A stretch of DNA of 64,000 nucleotides, taken from the NCBI RefSeq assembly GCF_034140825.1, contig NC_089037.1, forward strand, positions 531,501 through 595,500, in the 5' to 3' direction. Positions 36,620 through 47,760 of the stretch are shown in pieces. Positions within the stretch are counted from its first letter, which is position 1; each line of letters begins with the position of its first letter. The position numbers and the translations under genes were made by a program. This DNA is from Oryza sativa Japonica Group. Taxonomy: Eukaryota > Streptophyta > Magnoliopsida > Poales > Poaceae. The notes beneath the pieces are model-generated. The model saw only the letters and a list, made by a program, of their open reading frames with translations, searched no databases and was not told the DNA's origin.

Positions 36620-38056
36620 CTAGGACGACTCTTTCTTCTCTTCCACCTCCGCTTCCTTCTTCTCCTCAGGCTCCTTCTCCTCTGCAGCCTCCTCGAACGT
36701 CTCTCCAGGGACAAGCTCAGGGACATCATCGTCGTCGTCCTGAGCGTTACCTGCGCTGGCACCAGCCTCAGCACCGGGTACCTGCTTCTGGAACTGCTCA
36801 GCAAGCCTCCTGAGGTTGTCCAGGTTATCAGGTCCTGCAGATAGGTAATTAAGGGTGATCAAACAAGAGTATGTATATACTACTATGTGAGTAGGACGTA
36901 CTTAAAGACTAATGCTTGGTTCAGATATTTCAGGATTAGGGCGAGGTGTGCAATATTGAACTCATATTCAGTAAAACCAAGAAAAAAGTCTCATACCCAA
37001 CTGGTTGATGATTGTTGGAAGCAGATCTTGCAGCTCTGTCAAAATTAGAAAGCCAAAGATGAGAACACCATTATGCAGGATTGAAGAATAACATAGGGTC
37101 AACGACGCAGATGCAAATTTGCGTTTAAAGGGTTTGTTCATCTCAAGATTTTTTGCCGGATGTAATTCAACACAAACAAGAGAAGATATTTCAACCTATT
37201 CATTCATGTTAACCACTAAACATGAGGCTACACAACAATCAGTACGCAAGATCTTAAGCAATGACTTACTCTTCGTCTGTGGTGTTCCACTCACTACCCA
37301 TGTATTTGCACCAATGGATGCTTGCACTGCAGGAAGGCAAGAATAGAAGACAATTTCAGAAGAAAACAGGGAGCGAGTTATCAATTCTATAGAAGCTTCA
37401 GCATGGTAGAATTTCACCTTTTGGATTCTGAAATTGGATAACCACATCATCCTTGAAGATATTGACCTCTTCGATACCAGGAATGTTGTTCACTCCTACT
37501 CTTTTCAAGGTGCTTTGAAGCCTCTTGTCATCAGTGGTGGTAGTCTTGTGAACTGCCTTCTTCTTCCTGCCATAAATGCACAACAAGTATTAATATGAAT
37601 CCAAAGGCCACAGCACAATACATTGTTTAAAAGATCGGATCCCAAAATACAAGCCCAGTATATCTTATCTAGATAGTTAGTTATCTACGAGCGCATATGA
37701 AGAGCGCAATAAAGATACATCTCAGACACGTCCAGAGCTTCACATATACAGTAGCAAGTAAAATAGAGGAGGGAAAGAAACTATTGGGAAAGGATGCATC
37801 ATAAATGCATGATGATCAAGAAGTTTAACATGTCTTTATACGGAAAACTATTTAGATCTAAAACAAGCAATTCCCTCAGTGATAATAGAAAGTTCGGCAA
37901 AAAAAATATTCAGTGGCATAAATCAATCATTGCTACTGCAATACCAATGGCATTACTTGTGGACGATCAGAATAAACAAGAAAAATACCTGCGCATGCTG
38001 CCCTTGCCACCGGTGCGCACGGCACCCGCCATCTTCTTAAGCTTGTCGACATTCAT
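36620..38056 (-). CDS. BTF3: BTF3 / nascent polypeptide-associated complex beta subunit
   Basis: Five coding exons on the minus strand: 38056-37989, 37566-37418, 37326-37270, 37035-36997, 36834-36620 (528 nt, 175 aa). It begins [20 protein letters not shown], continues [20 protein letters not shown] and includes the NAC beta-barrel ([35 protein letters not shown]). The tail after AEQFQKQV is acidic and Lys/Glu-rich. With NAC-alpha it binds emerging chains at the ribosome, and it has also been described as a transcription factor. An untranslated first exon ends at a donor near 38583, and the AG before the second exon directly abuts the ATG. It shares strand and neighbourhood with RPS17. Recalled rice name: OsBTF3 on chromosome 10. 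Confidence 0.95.
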
Positions 38057-38740
38057 CTGCATGAAAACATATGGTACTTTGCTTTAGTAAAGCCATAACG
38101 GAAAAAGGAAAGGTCAGATTACTCTTAGACACTCAAGTCAAACAGCATCAGAGGAGCAGCTCTACTACGATTTCGCAAATCTAGAGGACAACTTCTCCTA
38201 AACTAACACCCTCAATCCATCTAAACAACACGACCCAGTAATAGAACACTTGAATCAAACCTCGCAAACACCCTCGCTGCTTTCATACGGAGCAAATCTA
38301 GCCATGGAACCTAACCGCGCGTGCTAAAACCCCAATCGTGCAATCAGAAAGTTCAGAAAAAAAAAGGGGGAAATCACAAACACTATCCCTGCCCACTATC
38401 TATTGAACCACTACGTAATCAATTGATAATAAAAAAGAGGGGATAAAAACCCTCAATCCAAACAAAAGCTGCTGCAAGCGGGAACCAGTACTGATGCAGT
38501 GCGAGTAAAAGCATAGCGCCTACTATCTATCACAAGTAAGTGCTGCAGGGGAGAAGGAGACGCCGGAGATGTCGCCGTCTCACCTTGGATGGGAGGAGGA
38601 GGAGGGCGGCGCGCCGCGGCGGCGGCGGTGGCGGCGGCGGCGGCGAGGGGAATGGAGAGGGGGAGGGGAAAGGGGATTAGGAAGGAGGAGATAGGGCTCG
38701 CGAGGCCAACCACTGCGACTTGCTTTTCTTTACTCGGTGT

Positions 38741-38748
38741 TAGGGTTT
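38741..38748 (-). promoter_or_regulatory. Telo box upstream of BTF3
   Basis: AAACCCTA on the minus strand, about 155 bp upstream of the donor that ends the untranslated first exon. The same motif occurs upstream of RPS17, fitting co-expression with the translation machinery. Confidence 0.55.
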
Positions 38749-38918
38749 TAACAACCGCGGGATCGATCCTGGCCGTCCGATTCTTGTGGGCGCACGGCCG
38801 CCACCGGATGCACGCGCCCGCGATACCGGGTTCGGGTTCTCGGGCTCACCTCTTTCACACCCGCTTGTGTAACTGAATGAATGCTTTGGAAAAAATGATA
38901 AATTCAGAGGAAAAAATA

Positions 38919-39154
38919 CTTCCTCTCTCCATCCCATAATATAAGAGATTTTGAGTTTTTGCTCGTACTGTTTGACCACTCGTCTTGTTTAAAAAATTTG
39001 TGCAAATATAAAAAATGAAAAGTTGTGCTTAAAGTACTTTGGATAATAAAGTAAGTTAAAAAATAAATAATTATTCTAAAATTTTTAAATAAGACGAGTA
39101 GTCAAATAGTGCAAGTAAAATCCTTTATATTATAGAACGGAGGAACGGAGGGAG
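38919..39154. mobile_element. Stowaway MITE, about 236 bp
   Basis: The left end CTTCCTCTCTCCATCCCATA and right end GAACGGAGGGAG are flanked by TA. Arms include CCACTCGTCTTG and AAGACGAGTAGTCAAA. It is closely similar to the element at 9661-9896. Confidence 0.85.
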
Positions 39155-39383
39155 TACATCGTTATGCAATCAATGAATGACCACGATTATGCAATGAATT
39201 GCCAACATGAAGCAATGATTCAATTAGAAATTTTTCACAACCTACAACACATGCAGGTGAGCATCATTCAAGTATTGCTTCAATTAGAATTTTCACATCC
39301 TAGAACACAAGTGATGAACCAATTAGAAATGTCCTTGCTAGAGAGGAGAGAAAGAAACACGGCTGAACTTTAGCCATGCTAAA

Positions 39384-39507
39384 CATAAGATTTCTCTGTA
39401 AAACTCAAAACAGGTACACAGATCCAATCACAACTCATCAATCATCACATAAGATTTCTCTGTAAAACTCAAAACAGGTACACAGATTCAACTCATCAAT
39501 CATCATA
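39384..39507. repeat. Two-copy tandem repeat, 64 bp period
   Basis: CATAAGATTTCTCTGTAAAA with following CTCAAAACAGGTACACAGAT and ACTCATCAATCATCA occurs at 39384 and again at 39448. The second copy is slightly shorter. It lies just downstream of the DUF3755-like stop codon, probably in its 3' UTR. Confidence 0.88.
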
Positions 39508-39518
39508 GATTGTAACGG

Positions 39519-42500
39519 TTAACTTCGTGCAAATTTGTCATCGCTGCTGTTAGAACCGGCAGGTAATCGATTGCGTGATTTGTCACTCTGAAAATTGTCA
39601 ACAGAAAAAGAACAGGGAGTAAAATGAGAACCATCATATTATATAGTGACTTCCCACGGAGAGCATATGCAGTACACATATGCAGTATAAGGAGTTTACC
39701 GATGGATGCAAACCCTGCTTGATCTCTTCAAGAGCTTCCAAGTCTATTTTGTACTCATCCGTGTTAACGCCCATTGCCCTCATCCTGCAAAAGCACAGCA
39801 TATCTGTCACTTAGTTCCAGAGTACCAAATAATCTGCTCAAATGTTGTTAACAGGTAGGGATCTCGTTTAATTACTTCGCCAAAATAGCATCCAAATTCG
39901 TTTTCACTTTGTCAAACATGCTTGGAGCGCACGCCAACTGCAGCAAAAAAAGAAAGTTACAGACCAATATAGTCAAATCAAACCATGATGAATTGAATTT
40001 GCAGAGTGTCTTGCATCAATCGATCGTTTCTCCGAAATATATGTTTCTCTTGCGCATAACCCTTCGGATATCCATGGATCTCCGATCAGGAAAGCGTAAT
40101 ACAAACAGCAAACAAGCCAATAGAGCAAACTAAATTGCAAACTTTTTAGAAATCAGCAGACCAAATTGAGATGATGGGAAGATTCTAATGAAACAAGAGC
40201 TATGACAAGAGGTGCAGATAAAACAACTTCGAGACAAAAGGTGCAGATAAAAGACAGAGCTATGATATAAACATGTAGCACAAATTGCAATATATAGCAC
40301 ACCTGGCCCGTTCTCAATTTGTCATATATTTGATCCAAAAGCATAGAATTATCTCGATTTAGAGCCTTAGTACTCATGCAATCTTGACCTCCTGAAATAT
40401 AAAAGAAAGGGTAAGAGGGGGCATAATTTAAGCACACAAGTTTGCTCAAAGGCCAGAAGGATAAGAAGCAAGTTAATTAGTCAAAACATTATGTTTACAA
40501 CAAAATTTCATTGAAGCCCGTCGGTCTGTACTAAAAAACTACAAATAAAGAATCAAACACCAACAATTGTATCTTTTGAAATTGACGGCGCAACAGCAAA
40601 ACTGAAGTACTCCAGAAGAGAAAATTGATAACGTTTGAACCAACAGCAATGTAAAATGAGTTATCATAGCACGAAGCCCTGAATAAACCGAAAATACCAA
40701 AGATGATGGGAGTGCCAAACCTACTTTCGGAAAGGGCATGTTTGTTCCTTTTCTTGTTAGGATTCTCAATTCCTTTTCCCTGTCCAATGAAATATTACAT
40801 CAGAATCAATAACCACACAAGACCTTCCATGAAGTAGTTGATCGACATATGACATAGCAACAATATTGAACAGCAGTGGGAGGGATTATTTATCCAGTGG
40901 TGCTTATTCCGCTAACGAAAGATAAACTATTAAAGTCGCACTCATTTTGAGTGATATAACATCAATGCATTGTTTAAATATTCCAAAGAATTTCAGAACA
41001 TGTGCCTTCTTTCCTATAGCATCTCCTGATTGAAAGGACTGAATAGCAGAACACTTCTTAGGGCCCCTTTGAATCAAAGGATTTATGTAGGAATTTCATA
41101 GGATTCAAATCCTATAGGAAATTATCCTATTTGGTCCTTTGATTCAAAGGATTGAAGTTTTCCAAATCCTATGAAATTCCTATGGAATGGCACATTGCAT
41201 GTGGATTTTGGAGGAAATTTAGCAAGAGCTCCAACCTCTTGGAAAATTTCCTTTAAGTCTACCTCTCCCATCCGATTCCTGCGTTTTTCTTGCGCTCTAA
41301 TCAAACGACCATTTCTGTGTTTTTCCTGTGTTTTGCAATCCTCTGTTTTACACTTCAATTCCTGTCAGAATCCTGTGTTTTTCCTATTCCTCCGTTTTTT
41401 CTACCCTGCGATTCAAAGGGGCCCTTAGTGTTTGAACAAGCTCCTGAAGCAGTCATTGCAGGGTGGCACGGGGGTTTCAGGATTTCAGGCCAAGGAAAGT
41501 GGTGACATATGCAATAAAAGGCTTGTCTCTGTATTGTCACAAGTTACAACAAAACTTTATCTCTCTCCTTTAAATCATTAGCAAACCCTGGCGCGCCGAC
41601 CAAAATAAGAGTTGTTCAGGTCCAGCTAATAGCCGTCTAACAAAACTATAAAAGGAGCAAAACTGTGTTCAATTGTTCAACCTATGTTGGACCTTTTAAT
41701 ATCTCATTTCTTATGACAAGAAGATTGGGACAGGTGTGCTCTATGGCATGAACAGGAATGCAAGAATGTATTTTCAAAATTGAGAAGAACATGCCTGCAT
41801 TCATTTGTTACATTTACCTTTCTAGTCTTTCGTACTGTAGATTCTGTTGATCTCACTCCTGCTTGGGCTTGGGCCTTTTCAGTGTTTCCTCCGGCAGATT
41901 CTTTTGATATCACTCCTGCTTGGGCAGCAGATTTGTTTTTGTTCTACAAGGCCAAAAGCTTGATCAATTGAGGTTTATACAGTTACAGTTATTCCCCCCT
42001 AGTTTAGTTATATATGCTAGTCCATTTGACCATAAGAAAACTAGAAAGGTTTCAAGTGTCTGGTGCTCGAAAATGCATTAGAAAGTGTGTGTAGCATGTT
42101 ATCTATTTGATACCTCGAGGGGATGTCAAATAAAGAAAGAACGAAAGAAGTGTCAAATAATCCTAACCTGGAACCATCGGATTCGCAGTGCAACATCCAT
42201 TGCAGTCTTCTTGGGAAGACCATATGCAATTTCCATGCACATGCTGACACTGTCTTGGTTGGCCAACCTGCAAAATCAGAGAAGCAATGGAAAGATTCAA
42301 CCAGACAGATATATACTCTAGGAGTTGTATCAATTGGCTGCAGAAAAAGATTGATCGATCGATCCATCATCCATCGCGCATGCATACCGAGAAAAGCCGT
42401 CGAGCAGCAGTTTGTCCTCGTCCGATGACCACACCATGGACGCCTCGCCGCCGCACTCGTCCGCGACGCGGGAAAGCTCGGCCATCTCCATCGCGTCCGC

Positions 42501-43190
42501 TGCTGCTCTGGCCGGCGGCGTGTCAGAGCTAGGGATCTCTTGGACTAGTTGGTGGGTGGCCACCGCCGAGTTGTGGATGGCGGTTTGATGATTCGTCCCC
42601 AGCAGCGAGTCTGCATCGAATTGGCTCAGCAGGCTGCAGGGTGTTTGATTCGGATTCGCGTCGAGGTGGGCGGCGCCCAGTATCCATTGATCATCGTTAC
42701 CCTTGTCTAGCTCAAGGGCATACGCAAACAACTCCTCCGTCTCCTCCGGCCTGGGCACCTCGTCGAACGGCTCGAGGAGATCGAACACATCGTCGAACGG
42801 GTGCAAGGGAGCATTGGACGGCGCCAAGTGAGCGGCCTCCTCCATGCCGCTGCTCATCGCCGGTGGAAGGCCCGATCCCTCGCCGGCGCCGTTGTGGTAC
42901 GGTGGCTGGGCCGAGACGTCGTCGCCGATGAACTGCGGCGCCGCCTTTACGCTTCCTCCCGGGGTTGGTGGTGGTGGCTGAGCCGACAAGTCGCCGATGA
43001 ACTGCGGGAATGATGGCGCGGCCGCCTCCTCCGGCTCCGCGTCGTCGCCGCCCAGCGTGGTTGGGTGAAGCAAGCCGAGCTCCCCAATGTACGGCGCCGG
43101 GAATGCCGTCCCCTCCGGGTCGCAAAGGTTTAGATCATCTTGGTAAAAGAACGGCTCATCTTTGGGAAGAATTAGATAATCTTCGTCCAT
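39519..43190 (-). CDS. DUF3755-like protein with SANT/Myb-like segment
   Basis: Eight minus-strand exons: 43190-42388, 42267-42168, 41943-41818, 40779-40725, 40391-40303, 39937-39876, 39784-39700, 39587-39519 (1389 nt, 462 aa). Residues 1-250 are acidic and Pro-rich with repeats of PQFIGD. A SANT-like segment follows: VWSSDEDKLLLDGFSRLANQ (from 253), with YGLPKKTAMDVALRIRWFQN closing it. The tail has DNSMLLDQIYDKLRTGQ and FDKVKTNLDAILAKMRAMGV, matching the layout of plant DUF3755 proteins (W-S-EE-L-GL, VALRCRWM, LLEQN). Some DUF3755 entries are labelled histone H2A deubiquitinase-like, but no catalytic motif is visible here. Nuclear, chromatin-linked function is inferred. An in-frame ATG at 43289 would add 33 residues; I prefer 43190 (MDEDYLILPK). 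Intron 3 holds a MITE. Confidence 0.85.
41061..41424. mobile_element. Tourist-like MITE, 364 bp, in DUF3755-like intron 3
   Basis: Perfect terminal inverted repeats GGGCCCCTTTGAATC and GATTCAAAGGGGCCC are flanked by TTA at 41058-41060 and 41425-41427. Inside are repeated AAATCCTATGAAATTCC and its complement. Confidence 0.88.
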
Positions 43191-43578
43191 GGCGGAGGGC
43201 GGAGGCTGCAGGGAAGAAGAAGAGAAGAGAAAACAAAAATCAAGGAAGGGATCGAGTTTGAGTTTTGCACGTACGGCGGCAACCAACAAACCGAGGCAAT
43301 TACGAGAGAGAAATCCTACTACTTATTAGCTAAGTAGGGTTTAAGCTTCTTCGGATGCGCAGTTTGCGGGGTTAACGGAACCCAACCGCGCCACCATGAG
43401 CGTCGCGCGTTTCCTGACAGGTGCGGTATCTCCGCCGCCTTGTTCCCCTTCTTGCTGGCTTGGCTTCTTCCATGGCTGACAGGTGGGGCCAACGTTTGGA
43501 AGCAAAACGAACCCAGATGCTGCGTTGGCGTGCCAAGTCACCACTCAAGCTGACTTCCTGACCAACTCAACGTATTAA

Positions 43579-43918
43579 GGCTTGTTTAGTCCGCGAAAAG
43601 AAAATTTTTGGATGTTACATCGGATGTTTGACTGGATGTCGGAAGGAGTTTTTAGACACGAATGAAAAAACTAATTTCATAACTCATCTGGAAATTGCGA
43701 AACGAATTTATTAAGCCTAATTAATCCATCATTAGTACATGTGAGTTACTGTAGCACTTATGGCTAATCATGGACTAAATATACTCAAAAGATTCGTCTC
43801 GCGATTTCCATACAAACTGTGCAATTAGTTTTTTTTATTTATCTATATTTAATGCTTTATGTATCCAAAGATTCGATGTGGTGTTTTTGGGAAAAAAATT
43901 GGAGAACTAAACAAGGCA
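43579..43918. mobile_element. Tourist-like MITE, 340 bp
   Basis: GGCTTGTTTAGTCC at the left and GAACTAAACAAGGCA at the right are flanked by TAA (43576-43578 and 43919-43921). The interior carries CTAATTAATCCATCATTAG and ACTGTAGCAC words seen in a large rice MITE family. It lies about 0.4 kb upstream of the DUF3755-like start. Confidence 0.8.
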
Positions 43919-44165
43919 TAAGGTTGTTGAAGTAGATTTGGCAGGAACCTGTACTCGGCAACAAAACACATATGAGGAGTAACTTCAAACCACAAGTGTG
44001 ATGTAAAGATATGGTAAGATCAAAATCAAACGGACTCGACTGTTTCCTCTTTTTAGTTAAACAACCAAATTTGTTTGTTTCAGGACCAGTACACGCGAGT
44101 CAAACCCTAGTACATGCGAGTCAAAAATGACTATCGATTTCAGTAGGAATACATGCATATAACAA

Positions 44166-46801
44166 CTATTCCCGGTAAGCAATGAACTTCGCAATATCAT
44201 CAAGTCCAGCTTCTCTGTAACATCCAGCAATTCGATCAACAACATCGTCCCAATTACCATCCACCGATGCCAAATCCATTAGAAATGCTGCCTCGTCAAG
44301 AACCACCTGCATATGCATTGACCAGTCAGTTTGTGTAACACAATGTGGCAAAGCATCACAGATGTTGGAGTAAACAGTAAATCAGGACAAGGTAGCCACC
44401 TGTTCTGGAGCTTTTCCTTTCTTCAGATCCTCACGCTTGCCCTCCTCACTAACCTTCTCTCGTATAAACTCAATCTGCTCATCCTCCCACCCAGCTAATT
44501 CAGCAGCCTCCTGTCATATGAAAACGGTGGTTATATATTGATCTGTTTTTCTGGGAGGATGGGAAAAGAAATGCTGCTTGTCACTTGTTAGTAATGAAAA
44601 TAGTCTGCAATAGCAGAAATCATACTTCATAACTGCAGCCCAGTGTCCACCATGGTGACTTCAGAGCCACTCGAGCTGAATCTTTGGCTTCGGTTGTACG
44701 CCCAACTCTTGAAACAACATTGCAACAAGGAAAATTAACAAGATTGGCTTTTTATGCGCATTACACTACGGAGTATATACTAAATCCAGACCCTTGTTTT
44801 CTCAAAAAAAAAAAGACCCTTGTATAAAGTGCTACCCAGTTGATACTGATGGCACCACAATTACCATAAAGTAGCCCTCTTCTGGTTTATAATGTTAGAA
44901 AACTTTCCGGACTTCTGAATTTGACGCCATACATAAAGATTGCTCAATAGAGAAATCTCATCAAAATTACATGGTGTGCATCGACATTTTGCGCAAAGAC
45001 TTGTCAGTCTAAGCAACCATAACTAAAGACATGCAAGACCAGGTTTACAGCAGGTGCTCGCAGTGGAATGGCCAGACAATGTAGAATTGCCTGAGAACAA
45101 ATTCCTCATATTTTGCAACTGATAAGCAGTATAAAATACATGTTCATATGTAGCATAACTACATAGTGATAGCCTATTGACAGAAAAATACAATCATTCA
45201 GCTAAAAGATGCTATTGCTAGATGAGAAAAACACAGAATTATACTGTTCCATGTACACCATTAGTCCGATACCTTTTTAATATCTCTGCGTTGAACACAA
45301 AGGGCCTTCCAAATCCAGGAAATTGATCTCTAGTGTAGAATTCTCCAGTAATTAGAGCTGACACCTGATGGGCACGAGCAATTCACATTTATGTTGTGCC
45401 ATATAGACATGGCAAATGTATCTAAGGAGGAAAAGGAAGAAATTTACATAATCTCCTTTTTCGAAATGGCGTGATGTTTTTCTCTCTATAACATCTGGAA
45501 AGAGGCCAACCTACAGTAGCATATCAGTAAAATAGTTGTCTTATATCTTCTTAGCCAGAAATTGACAAATGAGGTGTTATAATTAACCCTCAACCTTCTT
45601 CAACAAATAGGCATCAAGATCTGCCATCTGTGACTCTTTGAAATCACCTTTTGTGTAAAGTTTTTTACCAGTGTCCCCCACAGCAGACCATAAATCATCA
45701 GCGTAACCATTGATATCAGCCTCAACGAGCACTCTGTGAATATATTGGTTCACCTGATGAATATGAGTAAAATGTAAACAGTGATCTGTTGCAAGTTTAC
45801 CTACAGTTAAATACTTAAATGAAGCGATATTTTTTTTTTGACTAACTAAATGAAGCGATGTAACTTACATTCTTAGCCAAAAGCCATAGGCCGTGATTAC
45901 GAACTTCCACCACAGGCATTTCCATCCTAAAGGTATACATACCTAAAATTTAGACACCAGCTCCAGATGTGCAACATATATAACGCATAGCAAATGGAGG
46001 GCAACTTACCCGCTAGGAGCAGTTGGCCATCTCAGTAGTGATGTTAAATTACCTACATTTGGACTAATATGTCAGGTAGTATCAGAGGCTTCTCAACTTA
46101 AATAATAATAGAAAAAACGCCTGTGATCTTTGATGAAGTGATCATCCAATTTGGAACACATTCAAACCTGCTGGACTTTCTGCTAAGGGAACAACAAGTG
46201 GAATCAGGCCTCTTTTCGCCCCTGGAGAAACTAGCTTTTCACCTGGCAAATATAATTTTGACAAAGACACAAAGTAATTAGATACTAATGTGCTCATCTT
46301 GTCAATTTGATATAGAAAGAAATGTTAGTTAAGATACGATGGAATCAATCAGATGGAGACTATTGCTGCCCAAACCCAAAGAGCAAGAGGTGCCCAACGA
46401 TAGATGGCTTCAAATTACTACTCTACATGGCATTTTACCACTCCCACAAAATAGCACAGTAAGTATGCATGAACAGAATCAAATCAGCCGCACCGAAAAT
46501 GAAGTCGTACCTCGTGCCTGGAGCACATTCAGCAACGAGCTAAGATGCTCCGGTGGATCGGTTGCGGCGACCTCCTTAATAAACGACGCGTGATCTGCAT
46601 TTCAGCGGGCGAACCTATCAGAACCTCGGCTACTACTACTACCAAGCGGCAAAGCTCACGGTCTCACTCACCGTAAGTGGCGGCGGCGACCGACGGGGAG
46701 GCGGCCGAAGAGGAGGAGGAGGCGCAGCGGGCGGCGACCCCGACCGCGCGCGGCGCCAGAAGCACGGACGCGAAGGCGGCCCTGCTCACCGCGGGCCTCA
46801 T
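44166..46801 (-). CDS. Chloroplast PAB-like protein (ATP synthase biogenesis)
   Basis: Eleven minus-strand exons: 46801-46672, 46594-46511, 46242-46168, 46052-46010, 45926-45869, 45753-45595, 45510-45448, 45364-45273, 44707-44626, 44510-44400, 44306-44166 (1038 nt, 345 aa). The N-terminus (MRPAVSRAAFASVLLAPRAV, then Ala/Ser-rich) looks like a chloroplast transit peptide. The body has LLRWPTAPSGMEMPVVEVRN, GEFYTRDQFPGFGRPFVFN, LKSPWWTLGCSYEEAAELAG and WEDEQIEFIREKVSEEGKR. I recognise this as the family of Arabidopsis PAB (protein in chloroplast ATPase biogenesis, At4g34090), old-annotated as cyclin delta. It is a stromal assembly factor for the CF1 part of ATP synthase. The name is from memory. 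The gene model (continuous frame over 11 exons) is firm. It is head-to-head with the WEB-family gene. Confidence 0.88.
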
Positions 46802-47760
46802 CTCCTACCGCTTGCGGCGCGGCTCGATCCGGCGGCGATGTACGGACGACGACGACGACGCGGCGGCGGCCTCAGCTCAGGTGTTGTGGATGGCGTCGCG
46901 GCGATCCGGTGGATGACGGCTTCCGCCTCCTCCTTGGGCTGGGCTGGGCCGGGCCGGGCCGCCACGTGAGGCCCATATCCGGACAGAGACACGAGCAAAC
47001 TAGTACCAAATCGGCTGGGATTTTCCATCGAATCAACCACGGCCTCAAAAATAAACAATTAAATTAGGAAAAAATAAAAAAGAAAGAAAGAAAGGAGAAG
47101 AGAGAGAGTCCGCGGCTCGCGCGCGACATTCTCTCCCAACCACACTCTCCCGCAACGGCCAAATCGACGCTAGCTATGCTAACCAGCTCCTCCTCCAACT
47201 CCAATTCGCTCACCCTCTCCTATTCTCTCTCTTCGCCACGCTCTCATCCCAGGAAGGAACTCGACGGGGAGGATTCAGGCCAGGTACCTTTGCTGCTTCT
47301 TTCTCAATTATTTCTCCTGTTCCTCTTCTGCATTCGTCTCTTGAGAGTTCACAACTGCACCGAATTTCCCCCCTCCTTTGTTTTTTTTCTAATCATGCGG
47401 TTTTGCGGTCATAAGCATGACGAAATCTTGAACAATAGGATCGGTTCTTGCGCTCTTTGTCACTACAACTGCAAGCCATGAGGTTTGTGCAGGTTCCAAT
47501 TAATCGTGCTACTGCAACATTGCAACCTGTTCCATCTTTTGGTTTATTATTATATATGTTCCGTAATTAGAGCATGGATTTACAAGTTTCAATATGTATG
47601 TCCATCTGTCCATTCAGCTTTGGTGCAGCTAAGCTAGCAATTAACAAACAGTTGGACCATATCTGCAAGCACGAACAACTTAATTTGCTTAATAATTTGT
47701 GTGTAACAATATGTTGCCGTCAGATATATCTTCAGTTTTGTGTTACACCTATGCTGTGGG
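46802..47760. promoter_or_regulatory. Shared divergent promoter region and WEB-gene leader
   Basis: Only about 300 bp separate the PAB-like ATG (minus) from the GC-rich probable first exon of the WEB gene (about 47100-47283, donor CAG/GTACCT, acceptor GTCAG near 47721). The interval has a cluster of GGGCTGGGC, GGGCCGGGCC and GAGGCCCAT (46930-46976), resembling site II elements. The rest is the leader intron. Confidence 0.5.

Noticed and set aside
42641-43261. Plus-strand and alternative minus-strand frames across the DUF3755-like first exon
   Set aside because: Arg/Pro-rich shadow frames of a GC-rich exon.
43190-43289. Upstream in-frame ATG at 43289 for the DUF3755-like protein
   Set aside because: It would add 33 residues of hydrophobic/Ser-rich sequence through what looks like a leader; MDEDYLILPK at 43190 suits the acidic N-terminus better.
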